DNA of 44,551 nucleotides from Bacteroidales bacterium. Its GTDB lineage: Bacteria; Bacteroidota; Bacteroidia; Bacteroidales; M50B96. Position numbers and translations under genes: made by a program. The stretch lies in the NCBI GenBank assembly GCA_018401015.1, contig JAGYLP010000016.1, forward strand, positions 1-44,551. Reading direction: 5' to 3'. Below are positions 19,819 through 28,644 of the stretch, piece by piece (the first letter of the stretch is position 1; every line of letters begins with the position of its first letter). The notes under the pieces are model-generated. The model ran no database searches. It saw only the letters and a program-made list of their open reading frames with translations, and had not been told where the DNA came from.

Positions 19819-21094
19819 CTACCTAAAGTTTTTATTAGGCATAATGTTACTAGGTAACGTAAGCTTAATTACCTCTTGTGAAAAAGAAAAAGAAACAGTA
19901 ACAGTGGAACCCCCCGGTGGGGGGACTCCACTTTATGTGGACACCCTCTACGAAAAGCCAGAGGCAATTTGGAGTAGCATGCTAAATCCCGACAGCTTAT
20001 TCTCCGAATCGATGGAAACAATCCTTTATAATAACCTCGTAATAAGCAGCAGCATTAATGCAAATGCTGCAGGGGTTGTTTGTGCGTTCGATCAGCATAG
20101 CGGACAATTAGTCTGGGAGTGGAGCGATTTCTTACCCGACGATAATCATCAATTTTTACTCCTCCGCCAAACGAACCAAGTCATTGACAATTACCTGTAT
20201 TGCCAAAATCGTAAAGCCCGATATTGCATCAACCTCGACAACGGCAATACCATCTGGAGAGCTTATGAAGACTGGAACGGATCATTTAGCAATACCTTCG
20301 AAAATAACATTCTGCGAACCATCACACATGGGAAAGAGGAACCCTATATCGATAGCACCGACTTTTATATTTCACCCATTTCTTCTAACGAATGGAAAAA
20401 AATCTATACCTTCCGACGAACCGACGATTACGACGCAAACGTGCCTAATTTCACCCTGGAAATTAATCCGGATGGCGATACCATTCTCTATTTTCAGGCC
20501 AGAAGATTGCGTCCTGATCCAAGTCTCCCTTACAGTGGACGCATCGACTTGTATGCTCTAAATCTAACGCAAGATTCAATACTCTGGGTTCAACAAAAAA
20601 TCAATGCCTCTGGTAACTCCAATGTACAACCACTCACCATAAGTAACGACTTGATTTACTTCGCTGGAAGTCATACGCTGTTCTGCTACGATAAAGAATT
20701 CGGCGATCCAATCTGGAAGCATCAGGCTCCATCCAGCCTCCTTACAAGCAATTACATCATTCACAACGACTTACTAATCTACAAAACCGATATTGGACAC
20801 ACACAAGCGTTGAATCGATTTACAGGAAATTTAATTTGGGATACCAATACGGTCTATTGTTGTGCCGGGTTTATTGCATCCGGTGATGTTCTGTGTCTGA
20901 ATGGAACCTACCTCTACCTTATCGACCTTAAAGACGGAAATATTCTTTACAAACTAAAAACACCCGGATCGCCTAACGGCTACTTCCATACACGCTTTGC
21001 CTGGGATCGGGAAAAAAACACAATCTATGGCCCCGATGGCTTCCAAATACACGAAATGATTATTCCTCCCATTGCTGGATTTAACGCACCCTAA
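19802..21094 (+). CDS. PQQ-like beta-propeller lipoprotein
   Basis: A 430-residue lipoprotein with lipobox ITSC (C26), followed by a Pro/Gly-rich linker (EPPGGGTP). The body carries at least five recurring blade motifs of the PQQ-like type: GQLVWEW, GNTIWRAY, GDPIWKH, GNLIWDTN and GNILYKLK. The fold is probably a seven- or eight-bladed propeller used for protein binding, as in BamB-like scaffolds; an enzymatic PQQ site is not evident. The ATG at 19802 places the lipobox at the right distance and overlaps the hydrolase by 17 bp, which suggests coupled translation. Partner and role are unknown. Confidence 0.82.
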   Translation: MNYKTNYLKFLLGIMLLGNVSLITSCEKEKETVTVEPPGGGTPLYVDTLYEKPEAIWSSMLNPDSLFSESMETILYNNLVISSSINANAAGVVCAFDQHSGQLVWEWSDFLPDDNHQFLLLRQTNQVIDNYLYCQNRKARYCINLDNGNTIWRAYEDWNGSFSNTFENNILRTITHGKEEPYIDSTDFYISPISSNEWKKIYTFRRTDDYDANVPNFTLEINPDGDTILYFQARRLRPDPSLPYSGRIDLYALNLTQDSILWVQQKINASGNSNVQPLTISNDLIYFAGSHTLFCYDKEFGDPIWKHQAPSSLLTSNYIIHNDLLIYKTDIGHTQALNRFTGNLIWDTNTVYCCAGFIASGDVLCLNGTYLYLIDLKDGNILYKLKTPGSPNGYFHTRFAWDREKNTIYGPDGFQIHEMIIPPIAGFNAP

Positions 21095-21326
21095 ATGCAT
21101 CTAAACCACTGACTTAAAAATTATTAATCCTACAGAATTAACTTATAACCCACTCGCTTGATCATGGAATTATCAAACGATGACATTCGAAATATCATAT
21201 AATTAAAAAAGGAATCTTTAACCTCAAGCAAGAAAACGCCCCTATGGCCTGGACTCTGAGCAATTAAACAAATGAGGCAGGATAAGAAGGATAGTTTCCA
21301 CTAATTAATAATTTAAACTTTAATCG

Positions 21327-22010
21327 ATGAGAAATTTAATTTATTTAACCCTGGTAATCTATGCATTTTCGTCATGCGACAATTCAGAAGCAGCTCAAAT
21401 TGAAAATATAATGAATGGACCAAATGACAATTCAATCATATCTTCAAAGCTAAAAGCGAAAGATGAAATACTGTCATATAGTGTGCACTGCTCAGGAACA
21501 TGTAGCAGTGGCCAAGCATGTGCATTAGAAGGAGTCCTGTATATAGGAGGAGATGGAACAGAAGAAGAATATGTACAATGCAAATGTGATAATTGCGTAA
21601 TGCATATCACCTATGAAACAGGTGAAAGCCCTCAAACCGAAGAAGAGAAACAGCAATTAATTGATAACCTAAACAATAAATATCTCTTCCTGGAAGAACT
21701 TGAAGAATTTGTTGCAACATACTATAGCGGAATTGCTTATGATATTACGTCAATTGAATTACAAGAACTAGGCAATACGTATATCCTATTATATGATATC
21801 GTAACGGCAAATAATAATGTTGAATCAGTTATGTATGCCTATCTTAATGTAGATGGTCCAGATGAAGAAAAACTTGAGATTGACTGTACTGGTGGTTGCT
21901 CCGATCCTAATGCATTATGTAGGGAACGGTACGTAATTACAACAGGAAGTGTAGAATGTACTTGCGAAGGATCCTGCAAAATGACTCTAACAAAACTTTC
22001 CAAAAATTAA
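21327..22010 (+). CDS. Lipoprotein with two six-cysteine modules, unknown function
   Basis: A 227-residue lipoprotein with lipobox FSSC (C17). The mature protein contains two cysteine modules of the same layout: C55, C59, C65, C85, C87, C90, and C187, C191, C198, C211, C213, C217, that is C-x3-C-x5/6-C then C-x-C-x2/3-C. Each is followed by a short Met/Thr-rich strand (CVMHIT, CKMTLT). Between them lies an acidic, probably helical segment (about 100-180) with no cysteine. Even cysteine numbers suggest disulfides; metal binding is an alternative. I do not recognise a named family. The gene is clearly more AT-rich than those upstream, which may indicate acquisition. A 232-bp gap separates it from the PQQ lipoprotein. 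Confidence 0.75.
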   Translation: MRNLIYLTLVIYAFSSCDNSEAAQIENIMNGPNDNSIISSKLKAKDEILSYSVHCSGTCSSGQACALEGVLYIGGDGTEEEYVQCKCDNCVMHITYETGESPQTEEEKQQLIDNLNNKYLFLEELEEFVATYYSGIAYDITSIELQELGNTYILLYDIVTANNNVESVMYAYLNVDGPDEEKLEIDCTGGCSDPNALCRERYVITTGSVECTCEGSCKMTLTKLSKN

Positions 22011-22486
22011 TACCAAAAGGAAAAGGATAAAATGTATTTATAGTATCCACTTCCATTTTTTTGTATAGTTGATCTTAGTACATGACAAGTAATCTCAAAC
22101 AATTCAAAACCAATTAAATATGCCAACATCTACTGTATAGCCTTAATCGTTTGATTTAGGTGAAAAACTGCGATATATAGTTCTTTAAGTTAGAAATCAC
22201 TACACTTTTGACTATGAAAACGATACTAAAAGAGCTCAAAGTTTCTTTAAATATGGTCCAGCTTTCTTAACTAATACATTGTTAACTAATAATTTGCATC
22301 AGTTTGAATATAAGTATAAATTTTTGTCATGTACTTAGATGAAACACAGTAATCTATAATCTAACAACTAACTCATCTTCTATCGAAAAAAATATCGCAG
22401 TTGTGTTTTATCAAAAGCAACCATCACCTAACGCCTCTACCAATTATGAAGCAATTAACCCAACTATAAACTCAAATTTGCAATAC
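22011..22486. other. AT-rich intergenic region with two interleaved inverted repeats
   Basis: No convincing gene in 476 bp. One inverted repeat pairs 22072-22088 with 22324-22340 (16 of 17 bases, core AGTACATGACAA). A second pairs 22166-22176 with 22392-22402 (11 of 11, AACTGCGATAT). The two are interleaved rather than nested. An 18-codon open frame at 22214 is too short to support. Confidence 0.55.
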
Positions 22487-23149
22487 ATGAAAAAAACAAT
22501 TTGCACACTCATCATCTCTCTCGCTGCTATCGGCCTAAATGCACAACAAGGGAAACTCAGTTTAAGCATTAACATGGCATCAGCTTATTCGCTCGATCAG
22601 GAATTTGCAACCTATCGAAATGCCTTCGGATTTGGAAAAGGCATCAACGGACAAATAACCTACAGCATAGGCAATTTCAGCATAAGCCTTACGAGTCAAG
22701 TCATGCGTCAGGACCAGTTCGATGTCGACCGTTTTAATTCCTTCGAACCAAACAAGACATACATCTTCGACGCAGAACCTGAAAAAACAAATGCCTCACT
22801 CAGTCTTCAAACCAACATTTATTTTTTACAAACCGACAAATGGAAACCCTATGCCGGCTTGGGATACGGAGGGGGTATCTCTGTTTACTCAATAGTTCTA
22901 GCAGAAAGTGAGTATGACGACCTGTACCAACCAAGCCAACTAAACTCTTACCTGTTTGGGACCCTACTGGCAGGAGTTCGTTATTACCTTACCCCGCAAA
23001 TGGGTTTACAGCTCGCTGTGGAAGGATCCTTATTTACCAATGCACTTAATTCTGTTAACCTTGATTATCAATCCAATAGCCTCTACCCAAAATCACCCTA
23101 TTACATTGATGTGCAGGGAAGCCTGGGAGTATTCATCACCTTACCTTAA
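22487..23149 (+). CDS. Outer membrane beta-barrel protein
   Basis: A 220-residue protein with a signal peptide ending LNAQQ. The mature part alternates short amphipathic strands with polar turns (GQITYSIGNFSISLTSQ, ASLSLQTNIYFL, YAGLGYGGGISVY, LAGVRYYLTPQMGLQLAVEG), the pattern of a small OmpA/OprF-like or PorT-like outer membrane barrel. It ends with a strand finishing FITLP rather than the classic terminal aromatic. The frame opens at 22403, but the ATG at 22487 starts directly before the signal peptide. A hairpin 45 bp downstream may terminate it. Function is unknown. Confidence 0.8.
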   Translation: MKKTICTLIISLAAIGLNAQQGKLSLSINMASAYSLDQEFATYRNAFGFGKGINGQITYSIGNFSISLTSQVMRQDQFDVDRFNSFEPNKTYIFDAEPEKTNASLSLQTNIYFLQTDKWKPYAGLGYGGGISVYSIVLAESEYDDLYQPSQLNSYLFGTLLAGVRYYLTPQMGLQLAVEGSLFTNALNSVNLDYQSNSLYPKSPYYIDVQGSLGVFITLP

Positions 23150-23193
23150 AAATCAACACTCCTGTTTCAAACCCCGCAAGGAGGCAATCCATT

Positions 23194-23231
23194 AGCGAAC
23201 AAGAAAACCTCTTGGCTATCTTGTTCGCTTT
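23194..23231 (+). terminator. Terminator-like hairpin after the beta-barrel gene
   Basis: AGCGAACAAGA (23194-23204) pairs perfectly with TCTTGTTCGCT (23219-23229) across a 14-nt loop. Only three T residues follow, so it may be a weak or factor-assisted terminator. Confidence 0.5.
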
Positions 23232-23552
23232 ACCGCAATTTTCCCCTATCTTCTCATGATTTTATGCTTGTTACTACCAACTTCCTCGCTCAAGGATCAC
23301 TTCCTCCCTATTGAAGCTCATTAGTGTCCAAAGGAAACCTGCACAAACCCTTGTAATCAATTGATATATTGCACATTGAAAGCTAAAACAACACGTGCCG
23401 ATTTGAATTAATTCCGCTTAGTTGCGGTCTAAATGAAACAACAGACAGTATGAATGGCGGAAAATACCCCTTCAGTCAACTCGTTGAGTTTTTGCCAAAT
23501 CTAAGCCTACACAGTCCCGCATGGAATAAACCAATGAAGCAAAAATAATGTG

Positions 23553-23690
23553 TCATAAGGCGCTCAAGTGCAGTCCCGTCGGGACGAAACCTTTGTAGTA
23601 AAAACGAACAAATATCCATTCTAGCTCCGTAGGAGCGACACAAAAACAATCATTATACCTATGCCCATCATTGGGTTCAAATCGGATGGG
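23553..23690. repeat. Palindrome pair, REP-like intergenic repeat element
   Basis: Two short perfect palindromic hairpins lie 51 bp apart: GTCCC-GTC-GGGAC at 23573-23585 and GCTCC-GTA-GGAGC at 23624-23636. Read on the minus strand, the block encodes peptides such as APTELEW and RFYYKGFVPTGL. From memory, these recur in annotated small hypothetical proteins of many Bacteroidota, which suggests a dispersed DNA repeat rather than a gene. Both hairpins have 5-bp stems and 3-nt loops, like REP elements. Copy number in this genome cannot be seen here. Confidence 0.55.
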
Positions 23691-23968
23691 CCGTTCAAGT
23701 GCGCTGTGATTAGAAAATTTGACTGCAGAAAAAATGGAAAAATTCAGTGGAGAACTATTCGAAAAATTCAATCCATAATGCTCCCATAACTCTTTCACAC
23801 CTATGCCCAAATCTCCTTGTAGTCGAATCAATTCAAGATATTTTTCTGCTTTCTGCATTTTTCATCCGCACGAAAGCTTAGCATCGCCTAAAAATAAATT
23901 AGGTAGTAGACCGAGTGGATACGTTCAATTTCAGTTTTTATTGGGCCACAATGATTGAAACTGTCTAA

Positions 23969-25072
23969 TTAGAAAAACAATCCAAAGTTTACGTAGTATT
24001 GACTAACATCTTCGTTAATCAGGTAATTATTCTGCCGATAATTGACTGAAACAAAATAATTATGATCCTCGATGTACTGAAGCCCTCCGATGAAATAATA
24101 ATGCTTGTCGGCTCCGGTTAATAGCAAGGTTCCGTAATCGATGCGAACAAATACACCATAGTTTTTATAAAAGTTGTACGAACTATAAGCGGAAAGCATT
24201 TCTCGATCGTGGTCGCATTCAAAGTTCGCGTTCTTCATGGAGTTGTATTCCACCCCAACCATCCACTCTTCGTTCTTATACCCTCCAAACAGCGACAAAA
24301 CTTCCTTATTCTCCTTCAGTAATTCCGGATGGATGGTCTCATAATCGTAGTACACATTAAACTGCCATCCCGGCCATGGCTGATACTCCAACTTGGCCAT
24401 GTATAAAAAATCCGACTCCTCATTCTGATACCGGAAAGGTCCCTCACCCTGAACAGCTCCAATTTTAATCTTCAACCGTGGATTAACCTGATAAGACAAA
24501 AGCGCTCCAAAATCGGCCGGCATCCCGTATCGAAATTTCTCCTGCGCTGTTACATCAACATAGCGTAAACCCCACCATAAATCGTTGGGGAGCAAATACT
24601 GAACACTCAAAATTTGCCCCACCGATAAGGTAAATCCCGGATAAAACTTCCAGTTAATTTGCCCCATCTTCAAATAGGCTGTGTACTTACTTCCTTCAAA
24701 ATAATTACTGATACCCAGTGAATCGGCATAAGCAAAATTCGTAGTACGAGTTACATCGTACATGATTGCTGCCGTAATCCGATCGTTGAGCTTGTAATCC
24801 AGTCCTAGAATACCGGCATCGAATAAAAAGGTTTTCCCCGGTTTTATTCGTGGATCGGCATTATAAACGAATCCGGTAAATATCCTGCCAAAAGGAGCAA
24901 TTTCACCCCAAGGTGTCGATAATTGGGCCTTCGCCCCCAAGCTGAAGAATAAAATCAAACTCAAAATGCTATACTTTATCGAAAATTTTCTCCCCAAAGT
25001 GTCCAATCCGACAAGGAAACGGTTCCTTCGAGTGTAAGTAAGTTTGTCCTTTCGGCTTAAAGCTAATTCCAT
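23969..25072 (-). CDS. Porin-like outer membrane protein
   Basis: A 367-residue predicted outer membrane barrel. A signal peptide (SLILFFSLGAKAQ, ending about residue 50) is followed by many alternating aromatic strands (for example WQFNVYYDYETI, YGVFVRIDYGTLLL), ending in YYVNFGLFF with a C-terminal phenylalanine as expected for barrel insertion. It resembles phosphate-selective porin-like and DUF-type Bacteroidota porins, but I cannot name the substrate. The ATG at 25072 has an AGGAA ribosome site about 7 bases upstream; it leaves an unusually long 28-residue basic n-region before the signal peptide, so a later TTG start is possible. It is divergent from the sodium symporter, and the two may serve the same solute. 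Confidence 0.78.
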   Translation of the reverse strand: MELALSRKDKLTYTRRNRFLVGLDTLGRKFSIKYSILSLILFFSLGAKAQLSTPWGEIAPFGRIFTGFVYNADPRIKPGKTFLFDAGILGLDYKLNDRITAAIMYDVTRTTNFAYADSLGISNYFEGSKYTAYLKMGQINWKFYPGFTLSVGQILSVQYLLPNDLWWGLRYVDVTAQEKFRYGMPADFGALLSYQVNPRLKIKIGAVQGEGPFRYQNEESDFLYMAKLEYQPWPGWQFNVYYDYETIHPELLKENKEVLSLFGGYKNEEWMVGVEYNSMKNANFECDHDREMLSAYSSYNFYKNYGVFVRIDYGTLLLTGADKHYYFIGGLQYIEDHNYFVSVNYRQNNYLINEDVSQYYVNFGLFF

Positions 25073-25199
25073 GATGCATTCCTAATAAATAATCACTTAT
25101 AAATCATCTGCAAAGTAATATGCCTTCCGGGACTCCTTCCGATTTTACCAGGTGTTTTACAATAGCTTTTTACCACACTCAGTTTCAATTCATTTTGGA

Positions 25200-25207
25200 T
25201 AGTTTTG
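25200..25207 (+). promoter_or_regulatory. Candidate Bacteroidota -7 box upstream of the sodium symporter
   Basis: TAGTTTTG matches TAnnTTTG exactly, 25 bp before the ATG at 25233. It lies in the 160-bp divergent gap with the porin-like gene. No clear -33 TTG. Confidence 0.4.
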
Positions 25208-25232
25208 ACTCCTCATTTGAACACATGGTAAG

Positions 25233-26696
25233 ATGGATATTAAAGTAATAGTTCTCACTCTTTACGCTTTGCTCACCTTCTGGATTGGTTATACCGGAAT
25301 GAAAAAAACCAAAACCTTCAACGACTTCTTTTTGGGAGGAGGAAATGTAGGCCCTTGGATGACAGCCTTTTCCTACGGAACAGCGTATTTTTCAGCAGTG
25401 TTATTCATCGGCTTCGCCGGAAAGATTGGCTGGTCCTTTGGCTTTTCCGGGCTATGGATCGCTCTCTTCAATGCACTGATCGGGGTATTGCTGGTTTGGA
25501 AAGTACTGGGATGGAAAATTAAAACCATGTCGGTCGAAATGAAAGTGGCCACGATGAGCGAATACCTGGAAAAAAGATACCAAAGCAAACACATTAAACT
25601 CTTGTCGGCACTGGTCATTTTCATCTTCATGATTCCATATTCCGCAGCCGTTTTTATGGGTCTGTCGTATTTGTTCACCAGCAGTTTTCAAATTGATTAC
25701 GGAGTCATTCTCATTGCAATGGGATTCTTCACAGCTACCTATGTTATCATGGGTGGTTATAAATCCATGGCGCTCATCGATACCGTTTTTGGAATCATCA
25801 TGGCCATAAGCGTGGTCATTTTATTCTATAGCACCATTCAAAAAGGTGGCGGAATGGGCACGATTGGAGAAAATCTAAGCCTGATTAATGAAAAACTGGT
25901 CGGACCGGTGGGCCCTCCGGGATTTATGAACCTGTTCTCGCTAATCTTCCTTACTTCGATGGCTCCATTAGCTATGCCACAACTGGTGCAAAAATTCTAC
26001 GCCATTAAAGATCAACGTTCGGTTAAAATCGGAATGTTTGCATCGACAATTTTCGCCATGCTCATTGGATTCATTGCCTATTACTTAGGTTCCACAACAA
26101 GGGTCTTTCTAACTCCCGAAACCACTCCTCAAGCATTCGAAAACGGACAACCTATCTTCGATCGCCTCATGCCCGAACTGCTTACATCGGTAATCCCGGA
26201 ATATTTATCAGTCATTATTTTATTGCTGATTTTATCGGCCTCCATGTCCACGCTGGCCTCGCTGGTGCTCATCTCCAGCTCGTCGTTTACCAAAGATTTT
26301 TGGGCCGGTTACATCCAGAAAAACATCAGCGACCGCTCCCTTACACGCCTCATGCGGATTATGAGCGCTGTTTTCATTGGCCTTGCTGTTTTACTGGCCT
26401 ATGTTGAACTCGATGTGATCGTCGAAATCCTCGGAATCAGTTGGGGTGCTCTCGGCGCTTTCTTTTTAGGACCTTTCTTCTGGGGACTATTTTCGAAGCG
26501 AACCAGCCGATTGGCGGCCTACGGATCTGGCCTAATCGGTCTGAGCATTACCTTGATTCTCTACTTTGTTGGTGTATCGACCCTTGAAACCATTAAACCC
26601 TGGTATTTTTCATCGCCCGGAGCAGGTACTTTAGGGATTATCGCCTCATTTGTCCTGGCTCCCCTCTTGAGCCTCTTTGCAAAAAACAAGGCTTAA
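25233..26696 (+). CDS. Sodium:solute symporter family protein
   Basis: A 487-residue inner-membrane transporter of the SSS family with about 12-13 hydrophobic segments. The N-terminus carries the typical KTKTFNDFFLGGGNVGPW segment. The conserved sodium-site helix reads SASMSTLASLVLISSSS (about 338-354), equivalent to the PutP MSTLS region. IMGGYKSMALIDTVFG is the other family hallmark. The family moves sugars, amino acids, sialic acid or other solutes with sodium; the substrate cannot be read here. It is divergent from a porin-like gene with a 160-bp shared upstream region, which suggests paired outer and inner membrane uptake. Confidence 0.92.
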   Translation: MDIKVIVLTLYALLTFWIGYTGMKKTKTFNDFFLGGGNVGPWMTAFSYGTAYFSAVLFIGFAGKIGWSFGFSGLWIALFNALIGVLLVWKVLGWKIKTMSVEMKVATMSEYLEKRYQSKHIKLLSALVIFIFMIPYSAAVFMGLSYLFTSSFQIDYGVILIAMGFFTATYVIMGGYKSMALIDTVFGIIMAISVVILFYSTIQKGGGMGTIGENLSLINEKLVGPVGPPGFMNLFSLIFLTSMAPLAMPQLVQKFYAIKDQRSVKIGMFASTIFAMLIGFIAYYLGSTTRVFLTPETTPQAFENGQPIFDRLMPELLTSVIPEYLSVIILLLILSASMSTLASLVLISSSSFTKDFWAGYIQKNISDRSLTRLMRIMSAVFIGLAVLLAYVELDVIVEILGISWGALGAFFLGPFFWGLFSKRTSRLAAYGSGLIGLSITLILYFVGVSTLETIKPWYFSSPGAGTLGIIASFVLAPLLSLFAKNKA

Positions 26697-26839
26697 AGAA
26701 TGATAATAAGCTAGTTATAAAAATAAACCAGCAACTAGGTTTCAAATAAAATCGTGCTTATACTTGCTGTCCGAAATTTAAGCTTGAGATGAAATATAAC
26801 AGGCCGAAATCCATTCACGGGGAGGATAAAAGCATCGAA

Positions 26840-28543
26840 ATGAGGGTAAGCCTTCCGTATTTTTCGTTCGTTTCAAAGCTATTGCTCTGGGGCATTCTAC
26901 TCGTATCTTATTCACTGTCAGCTCAAACCCAAGCTACCCTATCGGCGCAGGAATGGCTGCAACAACGCGGCGAGGTTTATTGTGCCATTCCTCTGCCCAT
27001 TGAGGCTGAATTACAACGCGGATTAGATTCCCTTACCTCGGTCGATAAACTACAGAACGATCAATTACTGCTCTATGCGAATGAAGCAGGTTATGCTTTC
27101 CTGAAGTCCAATCAAATTGCTCATGAGGTATTGCTTCCACCATCGCTTCAGCATTCGGAAGAGAGCTTGCTCCGAGCTCCTTCCTCCAATTGGGACTTCT
27201 ACCCCAGCCTGCAAGCCTACTACGAAATGATGCAAGAATTTGCCTTCGAATATCCCGAACTTTGTCGCCTCGACACCATGGGATATAGCGAAGAAAATCG
27301 ACCGATTTTATACCTCATTATTTCGACCGATTTAGACGAAACTCTTTCCTTGCCGGGAGTGTACCTTACTTCCACCATGCATGGCGATGAAACCTTGGGC
27401 TACCCCTTACTGCTTCGTTTAGCCGATTATTTGCTAAGCTCCTATGGATCAAATGCAAAAATCACTCAATTGATCGAAAAAACGCACATCTACTTAAATC
27501 CTCTGGCTAATCCCGATGGTACTTATGCGGTTAGCGAGAATTCTGTGTTCGGAGCCACTCGCTTCAATGCAAATCAACTCGATTTAAACCGAAATTTCCC
27601 CGATCCTTCGGTCGGAAACCATCCCGACGGAAATCCATGGCAAAGCGAAAACCTGGCACAAATGAACATGCACCAAAAGCATCGCATTCATTTATCGGGA
27701 AACATTCACGGCGGATTCGAAGTTCTCAATTACCCCTGGGATACCTGGTCGCACCCTCATCCCGACGACGATTTTTTCATTTTTCTATCCAGGGAATATG
27801 TCGACACTGCTCATCTTTATACCCAGCCCGATTTAGGGAATTACCTCAGCAGTTTTAACAATGGAATAACCAATGGCTATAGCTGGTACTACATTACCGG
27901 AAGCCGTCAGGATTATGTTACCTATTTCACCGGTGGGCGAGAGGTTACCCTGGAACTCAGCAATAATAAAATGCCGGCTCCCGGCCTCCTACCGCTTTAT
28001 TGGGAAGCTTCCTATCGATCCTTGTTAAATTACATCGACCGCAGCCATTATGGAATTCACGGATTCGTGAAAGATGCCGAAACTCAATTACCGCTTCGTG
28101 CCAAAATAGAGCTCTTGGTTCACGATTTCGATCAATCTTTTGTTTACAGCGATTCACTCAAAGGCGATTTTTATCGATTTGTATCACCGGGTGTTTACCA
28201 ACTACAGGTCTCGGCTCCCGGCTATCAGACGCAAGAGCTCTTTGTAAACCTGCAGGATTATTACACCACAGAGGAGGTAGATATTGATCTTCAGCCGCTC
28301 CTAAATGCGCACGATCACCGAAGCAAACCGCTGCAACTTTATCCGAATCCTTGTTCCGAAATCTTGTATATTGAATCGGCCCAGGCAATCGACGAAGTTC
28401 AAGTCTTCAACTTAAAAGGTCAATTACTCGAAACCCATCCCCTTTATCAGCAAAATTCCATTCCGGTTGGTAATCTTCCGGCAGGTGTTTATATACTCAA
28501 ATCGGCTAGCGATGCGACTTTTCATCGCTTCGTGAAGCAATAA
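26840..28543 (+). CDS. M14 family zinc carboxypeptidase with T9SS sorting domain
   Basis: A 567-residue exported metallocarboxypeptidase. Signal peptide ends SLSAQ. The zinc ligands H and E lie in MHGDE (about 180-183) with the third histidine in IHGGFE (about 289). Substrate-binding residues are in LDLNRNFPDP. The catalytic glutamate is in EVTLELSNNK (about 370). A CarboxypepD regulatory-like domain (GIHGFVKDAETQLPLRAKI, about 400-490) and a T9SS type A domain (about 496-567, LYPNPCSEILY to PAGVYILKS) follow. It probably trims C-terminal residues from peptides outside the cell, complementing the M1 aminopeptidase in this window. The frame opens at 26789; the ATG at 26840 gives the better signal peptide. 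Confidence 0.93.
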   Translation: MRVSLPYFSFVSKLLLWGILLVSYSLSAQTQATLSAQEWLQQRGEVYCAIPLPIEAELQRGLDSLTSVDKLQNDQLLLYANEAGYAFLKSNQIAHEVLLPPSLQHSEESLLRAPSSNWDFYPSLQAYYEMMQEFAFEYPELCRLDTMGYSEENRPILYLIISTDLDETLSLPGVYLTSTMHGDETLGYPLLLRLADYLLSSYGSNAKITQLIEKTHIYLNPLANPDGTYAVSENSVFGATRFNANQLDLNRNFPDPSVGNHPDGNPWQSENLAQMNMHQKHRIHLSGNIHGGFEVLNYPWDTWSHPHPDDDFFIFLSREYVDTAHLYTQPDLGNYLSSFNNGITNGYSWYYITGSRQDYVTYFTGGREVTLELSNNKMPAPGLLPLYWEASYRSLLNYIDRSHYGIHGFVKDAETQLPLRAKIELLVHDFDQSFVYSDSLKGDFYRFVSPGVYQLQVSAPGYQTQELFVNLQDYYTTEEVDIDLQPLLNAHDHRSKPLQLYPNPCSEILYIESAQAIDEVQVFNLKGQLLETHPLYQQNSIPVGNLPAGVYILKSASDATFHRFVKQ

Positions 28544-28574
28544 GTAAATACCTCTGAAACAATGAAAATATTTC

Positions 28575-28582
28575 TACATTTG
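28575..28582 (+). promoter_or_regulatory. Candidate Bacteroidota -7 box upstream of the carboxyltransferase
   Basis: TACATTTG matches TAnnTTTG exactly and lies 63 bp before the ATG at 28645, giving a leader of about 55 nt. CTG rather than TTG occurs near -33. Confidence 0.5.
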
Positions 28583-28644
28583 AATAGATATTTTACCTTC
28601 CCCACGCAACGACGAGGGAAAAGTATTAACTAAAAAGTAACATT

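Larger units (their letters stand above)
23150..23968. other. Gene-poor intergenic region
   Basis: An 819-bp stretch without a convincing gene. It contains a terminator-like hairpin at 23194-23229, a short hairpin AACTC/GAGTT at 23478-23490, and a palindrome pair at 23573-23585 and 23624-23636 (listed separately). Confidence 0.55.

Noticed and set aside
22214-22270. 18-codon open frame within the inverted-repeat spacer
   Set aside because: Too short, and no supporting signal in a very AT-rich region.
23553-23858. 101-residue protein on the minus strand
   Set aside because: Its C-terminal half is the translation of the palindrome pair, and no start signal or domain supports it.
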